Position numbers and translations under genes: made by a program
The notes under the pieces: generated by a model
The model's input: only the letters and a program-made list of their open reading frames with translations
Databases searched by the model: none
What the model was told of the DNA's origin: nothing
Part shown: positions 7,942 to 16,206 of the stretch, piece by piece
Position numbering within the stretch: position 1 is the stretch's first letter
Layout: every line of letters starts with the position of its first letter
NCBI GenBank assembly: GCA_014138645.1
Contig: JACJIB010000006.1
Span: 372,001 to 436,000 of the forward strand
Direction of reading: 5' to 3'
Source of the DNA: Methylorubrum thiocyanatum
Lineage (GTDB): Bacteria; Pseudomonadota; Alphaproteobacteria; Rhizobiales; Beijerinckiaceae
DNA length: 64,000 nucleotides

Positions 7942-8517
7942 TCACACGTCCGCAAGGTACCAGCGCCTTCCCTCGTATCGAGCGAGACCGGCATCCCGAA
8001 GCACGGCTTTGGCGTTCTCGGTAGTCCCGGACTTGAAGCCATCTGACAGCATGGCCTTGCTCAACTCGTTGCTGTCGACACCATCGGCTCCAGACCGCCG
8101 CAGCATGCCTAGCATAGTTCGCATAGCGGTGGCAGATTTGACTCCAACGGTACGTGATGGGGTATCATTACTTGGTACAGCTTGCTGCATTTCAATCCGA
8201 CCCGATAAATGATGAAGCAATCTTCCTTGTTGTTCGACCGCCTCAACGAGCCTCGGAAAAGAAGTATCAGACAAGACACTTTGAATTGTAGTCGGAATCG
8301 GCGAAGTCACGACAGGGGCTTCCGCTGCATATAAGTACCTGTGCGCAGCTTCCGCAAACAAATCGCTGGCGGAGCGCCCCTCATCGACCGCCCTACGCTT
8401 CACTGCACGGTGAAGTGCATGCGGTACGTAAATCATCACCTTGGCTTTGCTTGATGGATGGCCGGTGTCCGGCACGCCACCAACACCCGTATCGGTATCG
8501 CGTTTATTCTTGGCCAC
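7942..8517 (-). CDS. Ribbon-helix-helix (CopG/ParG-like) DNA-binding protein
   Basis: 191 residues, GTG start. After a polar N-terminal tail of about 25 residues comes a short ribbon-helix-helix region (about 26-62: KVMIYVPHALHRAVKRRAVDEG, then SASDLFAEAAHRYL). A linker and a C-terminal segment follow (about 128-190: AMRTMLGMLRRSGADGVDSNELSKAML...GLARYEGRRWYLADV) that reads like a small winged helix. RHH proteins bind tandem short repeats, and an array of 8-bp repeats begins 18 bases upstream of the start codon (8535-8650). The gene is therefore probably autoregulated, or part of a partition-type module, but no ParA-type ATPase is beside it. The function assignment stops at DNA binding. Confidence 0.75.
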   Translation of the reverse strand: MAKNKRDTDTGVGGVPDTGHPSSKAKVMIYVPHALHRAVKRRAVDEGRSASDLFAEAAHRYLYAAEAPVVTSPIPTTIQSVLSDTSFPRLVEAVEQQGRLLHHLSGRIEMQQAVPSNDTPSRTVGVKSATAMRTMLGMLRRSGADGVDSNELSKAMLSDGFKSGTTENAKAVLRDAGLARYEGRRWYLADV

Positions 8518-8534
8518 GGTCGTTGCTCATCACG

Positions 8535-8650
8535 GACAGCAAGACAGCATGACAGCTTGCAGTTAGGAGAAGGTAACGATGCGCAAGCCCTTGTTCGGAC
8601 AGCTTGCTGTCTTGCTGTCTTCCTGTCATCCCCCGGCGCTCGATGCTGTC
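8535..8650. repeat. Array of 8-bp repeats (three direct, then inverted copies)
   Basis: GACAGCAA, GACAGCAT and GACAGCTT run head to tail at 8535-8558. After a gap there is a further GACAGC (8598-8603), then the opposite orientation in phase: TTGCTGTC (8604-8611), TTGCTGTC (8612-8619), TTCCTGTC (8620-8627), and a lone ATGCTGTC (8643-8650). Strict 8-base phasing and opposed halves are typical of operators or centromeres bound by ribbon-helix-helix proteins, and an RHH gene starts at 8517. Confidence 0.85.
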
Positions 8651-8919
8651 CGTTTCCGGCTATCACGGCATAGCTCGACCGAACTGGGTAATGGCCGACG
8701 CACACCGGTATGGCCGCCATCGAGATCCGTTGAGCCTGACCGGGGTCCCGGCCGCGCCAATGACCTTCGCGAGATACGCTTCGACGCTGACACCGGAAAA
8801 TTGCATACCAACCGAAACCTCAGCGGGGCCGACCCATGCTCGCCGATGTTCACACGATGGCGATGCCACCCATGATGACGCCCGACGATGGGGCGCGTTC
8901 TGCCGGTGCCTGGCAAGGG

Positions 8920-11007
8920 TCAGGTGTCCTCGTTCGACGTCGGATCGACCTTACGCCGTCCGCGGGTTGGCGTCGGGCGCGTCGCCACGGCCATCATGGC
9001 CTTCCCGCTTCTCGGGACCTTGGCTTTCGCGGCCGGCTTGCCGGCTCGTCTGGCCGCCGTCCTCGCCTTGGAGATCCTGCGGACGGCCTCCGCCGTGGCC
9101 GTGCTTGGATCGACCCTCCGTGCCGGCACCTTCACGACCAGAACTCCCCGGGTTGTGCCGTTCCGCAGAAGGTCGCCGACCTCCGTCCGGTAGAGCGTCC
9201 TGAAGTGTCCCGACAGGCCGTCCCGGGTGGTCAGGTCCAGGACCATGAGTATCCCGATAGGAATGTTGGTGTTTTGGTACAGGGTGGTCTGGGCCCCGTA
9301 GGAGGCGATCAGGTTCTCGAACGAGGCATCCTTCTCCTCCCGCTTGATCTCGGTGACGAAGCGGATGCCCTCGAAATAGTGCATGACGTCGGCCCGTCCC
9401 GCTGCGATGCCTCGAACCTCATCCACCGAGCCGAGCATCGAGGTCTGCAGGAACGACATGAAGTCCCGCTGGAGGAACTTCTCCAGTGGGTTTGGCTCCC
9501 CCTCTCGAATGAAGAGGTAGCTAACGGTCGGGTCGACGCCAGGACTTGGGTCCATGCGGCTCTTGAGGAACAACAGCGTCTTGACAACGACCGCCCGCAC
9601 GAAAACCCTGACGTTCGGGTCGTCGAAGTACGGGAGCCCCTCGAAGGCGTGCAGGACGGCCTGAACCGCCTCCATGACGGGCGGTGTCATTTGCTTGAAC
9701 TCGACGTAGTTCACGTCGGCGATGACATCCCGGAGGAACCTCTCCTGGAGCTCGTACGACTCCTTGCCCTGCTCAAGGACGGCGGCGACCGTTGGGCTCA
9801 CGGCCGTCGCCCCACGAGGGTGCGGGTCGTCACCCCTGCCCAGGGCCGCATCGGTCCTGGCGATCAGCTCCGCCGCGGCCGCGCCGAGTTCCGAGGCGCC
9901 GCGGGCTTTCAGCCAGCCCCTCAGGGCGTACAGCTGGCCTCGATGCCGGGCGTAGTAGTCCTCGATCCGAGGACGGACCAGCCATTCGAGGCCACCGTCA
10001 TCCGACCGTCGGAAGAGGGTTCGGTTCGCCGAGTAGACGACGAGCAACTCGTTCTCGATGATGTGCGTCGCGTTCCACCATGCCGGCTCGTCGAGGCTGG
10101 GGGCGAGCGAACCGAGCCTTACCGCCAGCGAAGCCCAGGCCGATACCTCGGCCTCCTTGGCCCCGTTCAGGAAGTCCTCTGCCTGGACCGAATAGGCCGA
10201 GTACGCGAACGCCTCCCTCCGGAGCTCCTCCAGACGCTCCGTCCACCCGCCGACGCGTTCCTCGAAGAAGTCGTCGAGCAACCCGGTCGCCAGCGACAGC
10301 ACGCGGGCGTCGGCCCGCGCCTCCCGGCCGGCGGCGGAGGCGTCGAACCGTGCCCGCGCCTCGCGCAGCCGTGCCAGGACATCGTGTCCGGAAGCCGCCT
10401 GGAGGGCGCGTCCGACCCGTTCCATGCCGAGTTCGAACGACGCCTCGTCGGCGGCATCGGCGACATCGAGCAGGTCCGTGAGGAACTCCACGAGCGCCTC
10501 GTTCGGGCTCTCGGCATGCAGCAGCCCCGCGATCCGCGCGGCGTGCGCCAGGAACGCGGGTTCGTCGTCGACGACGCACTCGGCGATGAACGCCGCCAGC
10601 CGGAGGGAACGCCGGGCGCTCTGCCGCTTGGTGAGGAGGGCGCCCCGCAAGGCGGCCGTCCGCGCGCTCGTGGCGGCTCGGCGATCCCGGGCCAGTTCGA
10701 GCCAGCGCCCGAACCAGGTCGCCTCGACCGCCTCGGGCAGGGGCGGCCGCTCGGCCACCACGTCGACGAGCGAGTTGATGCCGATGTCGCTGTCGAGACG
10801 CTCGACGACGTCGCGCGAGAATGCCTGGACGCCGGGGTCGCCGAGGTCGGCCTCGTCGAGGACCAGCGCCATGTACTCGGGGGCGAAGTGCGAACGCGCG
10901 ACGCCGTCCGCCGAGGCAAGGACCGCGGCTATGCCGCCGAACTCCGCGGCCGAGGGCGTCCGGCCGCCGCGGAGCGCCGCTTCCATCGTGGCGTCGAGTG
11001 CCTGCAC
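8920..11007 (-). CDS. Unknown protein with a C-terminal PD-(D/E)xK-nuclease-like motif
   Basis: About 695 residues; no family recognised over most of its length, which looks helical and Leu/Ala/Glu-rich. Near the C-terminus (about residues 537-560) is GRADVMHYFEGIRFVTEIKRE, spacing an Asp and an ExK pair as in PD-(D/E)xK nucleases, followed by a QTTLYQ helix and a hydrophobic strand (IPIGILMVLDL). A basic Arg/Lys/Ala-rich tail follows. It is the last gene of a same-strand block and begins just inside or after the end of the SMC-like gene. The GTG at 11007 is my choice; an ATG at 11064 (overlapping the SMC gene) and an ATG at 10986 are alternatives without better ribosome sites. A DNA-cleaving effector working with the ATPase is inference from motif and context. 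Confidence 0.8.
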   Translation of the reverse strand: MQALDATMEAALRGGRTPSAAEFGGIAAVLASADGVARSHFAPEYMALVLDEADLGDPGVQAFSRDVVERLDSDIGINSLVDVVAERPPLPEAVEATWFGRWLELARDRRAATSARTAALRGALLTKRQSARRSLRLAAFIAECVVDDEPAFLAHAARIAGLLHAESPNEALVEFLTDLLDVADAADEASFELGMERVGRALQAASGHDVLARLREARARFDASAAGREARADARVLSLATGLLDDFFEERVGGWTERLEELRREAFAYSAYSVQAEDFLNGAKEAEVSAWASLAVRLGSLAPSLDEPAWWNATHIIENELLVVYSANRTLFRRSDDGGLEWLVRPRIEDYYARHRGQLYALRGWLKARGASELGAAAAELIARTDAALGRGDDPHPRGATAVSPTVAAVLEQGKESYELQERFLRDVIADVNYVEFKQMTPPVMEAVQAVLHAFEGLPYFDDPNVRVFVRAVVVKTLLFLKSRMDPSPGVDPTVSYLFIREGEPNPLEKFLQRDFMSFLQTSMLGSVDEVRGIAAGRADVMHYFEGIRFVTEIKREEKDASFENLIASYGAQTTLYQNTNIPIGILMVLDLTTRDGLSGHFRTLYRTEVGDLLRNGTTRGVLVVKVPARRVDPSTATAEAVRRISKARTAARRAGKPAAKAKVPRSGKAMMAVATRPTPTRGRRKVDPTSNEDT

Positions 11008-11011
11008 GGTC

Positions 11012-12958
11012 TCACCAAAGGTACCGGTCCCCCTCAGCGTACAGCAGGCGCTCGCGAGCCACATGCCCCAGGATGGTCTCGCTGGCGGCGGCGGTCACGA
11101 ACACCTGCAGGTGCGGGATCTCCCGGGCGACCTCCGCCAGACCTGCGATCAGGTTGGAATAGTCGCGGTCGACCATCTCGTTCGAGCCAGGGGAATCGAT
11201 CAGCAGCACCCCGGGGTGGCGTCCGAGGCCTCGCCGCTCCGCCACTTTGATGATGGCGATAGTGGCGGCGATTTTCAGGCGCGCCTTTTCCCCGGGGGTC
11301 TGCGTGCCGAACCAAGCAATCCCACCGTTCTTGCGCATATTGAGGTTCGTGTTGCCGAGGAGCTTCGCCTCTTCGAGGCTCACCACGCCAAACCGGACCG
11401 CGTACTCCTCGATCAAACCGGACACCTCCCCGAGCAACTCATCCTGCAACGGCTTGAAGGCTGCCTGGGTGACCCTCTCGGCGATCCTGAGGACCTGATG
11501 GTCGTCACCACTTTCCGAAGGCTTGGCATCATCGACGCCGAGCTCCTCCTTACGTGCTTCCAGCCTCGCCAGTTCCAGTTCCAACGGGTAGGCCGAGGAC
11601 GGCTCGGCGAGGGCGGCTTCGAGGTCCCGTGCCGTCGCCTCCGTCTCGCGCATCTCGGCCCGGGCCCCGTCCATGGCCTTCGCGAGCGCCGCCTTCCGGC
11701 GCTCCTGCGACGTCAGCCTTGCCTCCGCGTCCGCCACGGCGTCCTTCAGGCCCGCTTCCTGCCGGGCCGGGTTGCCCTCGGGCTGCTCAAGCGTGCCGCA
11801 GACCACGCAGGTATGGTCCTGATTGTTGGCCTGCTTGCGTTCCTCGTCGAACACCTCGTCGCAGCGAGGGCAGCAGACAGGGTCCAACGAGCGGAAGACC
11901 GTCTTGGCCGCCCGGCCTTCCTTGAACTCGCGCAGGTCCCTCCGGGCGGCGTCGTAGGCGAGCTTGGCGGCCTCCCGGTCCTCGGACGCCACGGCCATGG
12001 AGCGCACCGCCGAACGCAATCGGCCCTGCGCCTCCGCGAACCGGCGGTTCGCCTCCGCAAGGTCGCCCCGCTGACCCTCGGCGCTCGGCAGTCCCCTCAG
12101 CTTGCGGCGCAGGCCGGCGATCTCGGCGTCGATCTCCTCGATCCTGCTCTTACGTCGCTCCCGCGTCCGCTCAAGCTCCGAGACGGCTTGGCGCGCCTCG
12201 ATATCGATCCGGGTCTTCGCAGCCTGGACGTCGTTGACGGCGTTCGTCCAGGGCACGCCGAGGTACATCTGCATCATGCGCGAGCCGAGCGCCTGGTAAC
12301 TCCCGAAGAGGTTGTCAGGGTCCGGTTCGATCTCTAGCGCGCCGGACAGCCAGACCCAATCGTGCGGTTGGTCGACGCCCTTGTCCCCGAGGTCGGCGTG
12401 CGTGACGAGCATCTGGAGCCCCAGCTGGCCCATGAAGAAGCCCGACATCACGGCCTCGAAGCCCTCGGCGGACGAGAAGGTGTCAAGCGCGAGGCGGCTG
12501 CCGCCATCGACGCGCCATAGCGTGCCGACCGGGTCGATGGCATCGATGACCTCGACTTCGTAGACTTGGCCGTCGAGGGTGAAGGCCATCGTCAGCGTAT
12601 GGAACGTCTCCGCGAACTCGGTGGGGATGCGCTTCCCGCGGCGGCCCGTCAGACCCCACCGCATAAGACCCAGCAAGGTGGTCTTTCCCCGGAAATTCCG
12701 GTCGCTGATGATCGCCCTCAGCCCTGGGGAAAGATCGCCCCACGTGAAGTTCACGGGTCCGGGAGCGGTCTCGCCCTTCTTCTTGCCGGTGAAGGCCAGG
12801 GACGTGATGCAGAGGTGCTTGGGCACGGCGATGGACGGCTTGTAGGCGACCCCGTGCCTCGCGAGGATGGAACGGACGTCCTCGACGCCCCGACCCGCCT
12901 TCTTGGCGATCTTCGTCAGCAAGGTGGTCGCGTCGGTCGGCTTGACGTCGTCGGCCAT
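11012..12958 (-). CDS. Rad50/SMC-like ATPase with zinc-hook motif and altered Walker A
   Basis: 648 residues. The N-terminal half carries a P-loop variant ISDRNFRGKTTLLGLMRWGL (about residues 84-103), which lacks the usual first glycines of GxxGxGKT. Two Glu/Arg/Lys/Ala-rich coiled-coil arms flank a CCPRCDEV...CVVCGT region, a CxxC pair resembling a Rad50 zinc hook. The C-terminal half has an ABC-signature-like segment (TPGEKARLKIAATIA) and a Walker B (GVLLIDSPGSNEM). The switch region (QVFVTAAAS) has no His at the expected place. The ATG at 12958 overlaps the TGA of the preceding gene, so the two are coupled. Its partners and layout recall defence systems built on SMC/RecF-like ATPases (Lamassu, ABC-3C), but I cannot match it to a named type. 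Confidence 0.88.
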   Translation of the reverse strand: MADDVKPTDATTLLTKIAKKAGRGVEDVRSILARHGVAYKPSIAVPKHLCITSLAFTGKKKGETAPGPVNFTWGDLSPGLRAIISDRNFRGKTTLLGLMRWGLTGRRGKRIPTEFAETFHTLTMAFTLDGQVYEVEVIDAIDPVGTLWRVDGGSRLALDTFSSAEGFEAVMSGFFMGQLGLQMLVTHADLGDKGVDQPHDWVWLSGALEIEPDPDNLFGSYQALGSRMMQMYLGVPWTNAVNDVQAAKTRIDIEARQAVSELERTRERRKSRIEEIDAEIAGLRRKLRGLPSAEGQRGDLAEANRRFAEAQGRLRSAVRSMAVASEDREAAKLAYDAARRDLREFKEGRAAKTVFRSLDPVCCPRCDEVFDEERKQANNQDHTCVVCGTLEQPEGNPARQEAGLKDAVADAEARLTSQERRKAALAKAMDGARAEMRETEATARDLEAALAEPSSAYPLELELARLEARKEELGVDDAKPSESGDDHQVLRIAERVTQAAFKPLQDELLGEVSGLIEEYAVRFGVVSLEEAKLLGNTNLNMRKNGGIAWFGTQTPGEKARLKIAATIAIIKVAERRGLGRHPGVLLIDSPGSNEMVDRDYSNLIAGLAEVAREIPHLQVFVTAAASETILGHVARERLLYAEGDRYLW

Positions 12959-13590
12959 CAAGCACCTCCTCTCAGTCGCTCAAGCCGATTCCTGACCCGC
13001 TCGGCCGTGGTCGGGATCAGGTCGCCGGCCGCCGCGTCGTGGTATTCCTTCTGCCGGTGCTGGCACGCCTTGAGGGCGTAGCCCCCACGGCCCCCGGCGA
13101 CGCTCAGCACGAGGTCGACGCGGCGGTCGTACCACCCGAGTTCCGGAAGGGCGGCCACCGCCTCTTCCAGCAACGCGGGCGCCCGTTCGCCGACGAGGAA
13201 GTCGTGCTCGTCGTTGCCCGTCTCCATCTGGCGGGAGCGGGGTAGGACGAGGCCGCGAAGCTTGAGGATGCCGAGCACCGTGTCGAGCGGCTCGTAGGCG
13301 CCGAAGTAACGGCGCAGCATCGGCACGCGGCGCAGGTCGGGCTCCTCGTCGGCGAAGATCCGCCCCGCCTCGTCCAGGTGCGCCCGATCCCGCGTCGCCT
13401 CGTAAAGGGTCAGCAGTTCGTCTGCCAGGTAGTCGGGATAGCGCATCCAGAAATCGAGCGCCTGCACCTTGGTCTCGCCCCGGAAGACCCGGTCGTAACC
13501 CTCGACGGGCTCGCCGGTGTAGGGCCGGCTGCCCCGCACCAGGATGAAGAGAATGCGCAGGGCATTCCGATGATAGTCGACCTTCGCCAT
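12958..13590 (-). CDS. Small unknown protein coupled to the SMC-like ATPase
   Basis: 210 residues, no recognised family. The N-terminus (MAKVDYHRNALRILFILVRG) is hydrophobic and basic, then comes a mixed helical body (GETKVQALDFWMRYPDYLADELL), and the C-terminus is basic (RVRNRLERLRGG). Its stop codon overlaps the start of the SMC-like ATPase by one base (TGATG), a strong sign that both act together in fixed ratio. In SMC/RecF-based three-component defence systems a protein of this size often sits directly before the ATPase as an accessory or middle component; that role here is inference. Confidence 0.8.
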   Translation of the reverse strand: MAKVDYHRNALRILFILVRGSRPYTGEPVEGYDRVFRGETKVQALDFWMRYPDYLADELLTLYEATRDRAHLDEAGRIFADEEPDLRRVPMLRRYFGAYEPLDTVLGILKLRGLVLPRSRQMETGNDEHDFLVGERAPALLEEAVAALPELGWYDRRVDLVLSVAGGRGGYALKACQHRQKEYHDAAAGDLIPTTAERVRNRLERLRGGA

Positions 13591-13684
13591 TCCACGGGGG
13601 CCGTTCAGGCTGTTCGAGCGAGGGGGGGCCGAATCGGCCAGCCAAGCTTACACCCTTCGGGGCGTGCCGGTGGCCGTCCCGTGG

Positions 13685-15181
13685 TCATGCGAGCCTCGTG
13701 GCCGGCGCTTCGCCCGTTGCCTGTGCCGCCGGATAGCCGCCCCCGAACTCGCGATGGCCTGCGAGCGCCTGCGGCCTGTATGGCCCCCTGCCGGCGCACT
13801 GGGTCACCTCGGCAAGCCCGAACCGCTCACGGACGCTCGGATGGACAAGGGCGTCCTCCTGGATCTCGCGGACCTTCACCGGCCAGCCAAGCCATCCTAG
13901 ACGACGGGACAGCCACGCCGGGAACAGTCCGTCGATGGTGTCGCGCATCCCGGCGACCTCGCAGTGTTGCATGCCGTCGAAGGCCGGGTGCAGGTGCAGT
14001 CGCCCCGTTCCGGGCTTCCCGGGCTCCATCCCGTCGAGGATCAACGGGTCGGGGATCTTGGTCGCCTGATCGACCATCCAGTCCAGGGCAATGTCCGAGA
14101 GCCGGCTTTCGGCCTCGGGGTAGCTCCCCCCGATGTCCGAGTGGTTGCCCGCGAACCACATCTGGATGAGCGGATCGGGCTCGCCCACGACCTTCTTGCG
14201 TACACCGTCCCGGCTGCCCCACTTGACCCTCGGGAAATCCGCGCGGGTCTCGTCGATGGCGAGGGCGTGCCGGGCATATCCGACGTGGCCACTGAGGAGC
14301 TGGTCGTAGTTCCCGGAGCGCCACTGGGCGATGTGCCGGCGTGTTTTCCCGTTCACTGGGGAGTTGGTGATGGACTTGACCGCGGTCGGAAGCCAGCGCC
14401 ACAGGACGACGATCCCGATCAGCGACAGGCTGACGCCGAAGGGACGCCAATAGCCGGTCCCGAACGCCAGGTCGGAGAGGACGGCGGGCACCGCGGCGAC
14501 CAGCGCGGCCAGGATCGTCAGACCGGCGGCGATGCCCCACCATTTGGGTCCGGTCGCACCGAGCGAGGCTACGGTGTCGAACACGCCGATGAAGTGGGGC
14601 GCCACGTTCGACGAGAGGTCGTCGCCCGATCCATAGTTCCGCCGGAACCGCCTCGCGAGTTCGAACCGGTCCTTCTCGTAGTCGCCGCCCCGTGGCGAGC
14701 CTGCCCCGTACTCGTAGACCTTCATTACCGCCTCGTCGGCGATGTCCCGGGTCACCTTGCGGAAGCGCGGCAGGAAACCCTTCGGCGTGGTCGTCGGCAC
14801 CCCGCATAGGAACAGGACGTTGGCGACGCAGCGGGCCGTATAGGCGCCCCGGCTGAACCCTACGAGGAAGATGCGGTCGCCCGGCTCGTAGTGATTGATG
14901 ATGAACTCATAGCAATCGGCGATATTCCTGGTGATACCCAGGCCAGTGACTGAGGACAGCAGCTTCTGCAGCCGGCGGTAAGCGCCGGTGAAACCCCTCG
15001 CGCCCGCGTCCGTCCCGAGACCCGCATCGTAGAAAGCGACCTGATCGCGCGGGTCGATGCCGCTGTCCGGGCCGACCCGGCAGACGCGGTAGAGCTTGTA
15101 CACGTTGCTCAGCCGCTGCTCCTCGCGAAGCCCGCCTTCCTGCCCCGTGCCGTCCGAGAAGACGACGATGTTCTTCGGCAT
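13685..15181 (-). CDS. DUF2235 alpha/beta hydrolase with internal membrane segments
   Basis: 498 residues. The N-terminus is the DUF2235 (Tle1-type phospholipase) fold: IVVFSDGTGQ near residue 5, the nucleophile elbow GFSRG with Ser at about 110, an Asp in FIGVFDTVAS (about 202) and a His in FAGNHSDIGGSY (about 347), which would complete the triad. Between Asp and His are two hydrophobic segments (about 215-233 and 247-264), so the enzyme is likely membrane-tethered. DUF2235 proteins are known as T6SS lipase effectors, but no T6SS gene is near. The stop of the TIR gene is 38 bases upstream and the small SMC partner starts 94 bases downstream, all on one strand. A membrane-damaging effector is plausible but unproven. 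Confidence 0.88.
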   Translation of the reverse strand: MPKNIVVFSDGTGQEGGLREEQRLSNVYKLYRVCRVGPDSGIDPRDQVAFYDAGLGTDAGARGFTGAYRRLQKLLSSVTGLGITRNIADCYEFIINHYEPGDRIFLVGFSRGAYTARCVANVLFLCGVPTTTPKGFLPRFRKVTRDIADEAVMKVYEYGAGSPRGGDYEKDRFELARRFRRNYGSGDDLSSNVAPHFIGVFDTVASLGATGPKWWGIAAGLTILAALVAAVPAVLSDLAFGTGYWRPFGVSLSLIGIVVLWRWLPTAVKSITNSPVNGKTRRHIAQWRSGNYDQLLSGHVGYARHALAIDETRADFPRVKWGSRDGVRKKVVGEPDPLIQMWFAGNHSDIGGSYPEAESRLSDIALDWMVDQATKIPDPLILDGMEPGKPGTGRLHLHPAFDGMQHCEVAGMRDTIDGLFPAWLSRRLGWLGWPVKVREIQEDALVHPSVRERFGLAEVTQCAGRGPYRPQALAGHREFGGGYPAAQATGEAPATRLA

Positions 15182-15219
15182 GTCCCACCCGGCCGTCGCG
15201 GCCGACCCCCGATCCGTTC

Positions 15220-15975
15220 CTATCCGGCCGCACGGCTCCGCGCCGGCCGCTTACCCTTGGTCGCCCTTGTGCCGGGACTCGCCTTCGTCGAGGCTTTCCG
15301 ACCGCCCTTGACCGGAGCAGGCCGCTTCTTGGGCACGGGCGCCGCGGCGGATCGCGGCGCCTTCGCGGGTCGGGCCGGTACCGCCTCGGAAAGCGCGGAG
15401 CGCACGGCCTTGACGGCGCCCTTGATGCCTTCGGCCACGTTCGCGAAGGCGTGGTCCATCGACCGCCAGTCGCTCACCGTCCTCCCGTCGTGCGGAAGAA
15501 CCTTGAGATCGGATGCTCCCGTATCCTTCCAGGCGCATGGCCGAACGACGACGACCACGACCCGCATGGAACCCCTGGCCCGCCGGCCCATCGCCCGCTT
15601 GTACTCCATCTGGCACCAGCGGCTGGCGATGTATTCGGGGCTCATCAACGCGACGAAGATGTCCGCCGCGCGCAGCTTACGAGAGATCTCAGTGTTCAGC
15701 TTGTCACCGGCCTCCATCTCGCCGTCGAACCAGGTCTCGACCTCGTCCCGCCTCAACTGAGCGAGGTGGATCTGAAGCTTCGCCTGCTGGATCGCGTTCG
15801 CGTGGCAGTACGAGACGAAGATCCGCACCTTCGCCTTCCTGGGCTTCGGCGGCGCGGCTTTCGGGGGACCGGAGGCACGCGTCCCTGGCGTCGCCCTGCG
15901 CGCGGGCGGCTTGGCCTCGCTGGTCCCGGTCCCTGATTTGACGGTCACGGCAGCCCCCTCGAACGTGGCGGCCAA
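15220..15975 (-). CDS. TIR-domain protein with basic tail
   Basis: 251 residues. A Pro/Ala/Lys-rich N-terminal linker (1-49) leads into a TIR domain (about 50-195): VRIFVSYCHAN, then ETWFDGEMEAGDKLNTEI, DIFVALMSPEYIASRWCQMEYKRAM. Glu124 in WCQME occupies the position of the catalytic glutamate of NAD-cleaving TIR domains. The tail (about 200-251) is Ala/Pro/Lys/Arg-rich with low complexity. It is the first gene of the same-strand block leading into the DUF2235 hydrolase. Bacterial TIR proteins are commonly NADases in antiphage systems such as Thoeris or CBASS, but no ThsA, cyclase or Argonaute partner is next to it, so its trigger may be the neighbouring genes. Confidence 0.88.
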   Translation of the reverse strand: MAATFEGAAVTVKSGTGTSEAKPPARRATPGTRASGPPKAAPPKPRKAKVRIFVSYCHANAIQQAKLQIHLAQLRRDEVETWFDGEMEAGDKLNTEISRKLRAADIFVALMSPEYIASRWCQMEYKRAMGRRARGSMRVVVVVVRPCAWKDTGASDLKVLPHDGRTVSDWRSMDHAFANVAEGIKGAVKAVRSALSEAVPARPAKAPRSAAAPVPKKRPAPVKGGRKASTKASPGTRATKGKRPARSRAAG

Positions 15976-16206
15976 GTTCGGGACTCAAGTCTTATGGCCC
16001 CGTTTTGTTCCGCTATGACCAGGCCCTGGCCGCAAGGGGCCGCGCTGCGGCCTCGGCGGTACTCCGGCGAACGGCGATGAACTACTCAACCGCGAGGTAT
16101 CTGGTAACGAGTGGCGGATACGGAGATTTCGGATATGCGAAAAGATCGCTTGATGGACCTTGCGGCCCGGACCGCCCCTCGCCCGTAGGCTGAGGAGCAG
16201 TCGCTC

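Noticed and set aside
8579..8875. 98-codon plus-strand frame beginning just after AGGAGAAGG, divergent from the RHH gene
   Set aside because: Good ribosome-site-like sequence, but its first codons are the 8-bp repeat array itself and the rest has irregular codon bias and no family. I treat it as repeat-derived.
8836..11250. Long plus-strand frame of about 800 codons opposite the nuclease-like gene
   Set aside because: Shadow frame of a GC-rich gene; Arg/Gly-rich and without motifs, while the minus strand has coherent protein features.
11012..13590. Calling the three-gene core a Lamassu system outright
   Set aside because: The SMC-like ATPase and small partner fit, but the third protein lacks an N-terminal Cap4-type nuclease and the P-loop is atypical; without a profile search the name would be a guess.
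15220..15975. Calling the TIR gene part of Thoeris
   Set aside because: No ThsA (SIR2/SLOG) gene or second TIR gene is next to it.
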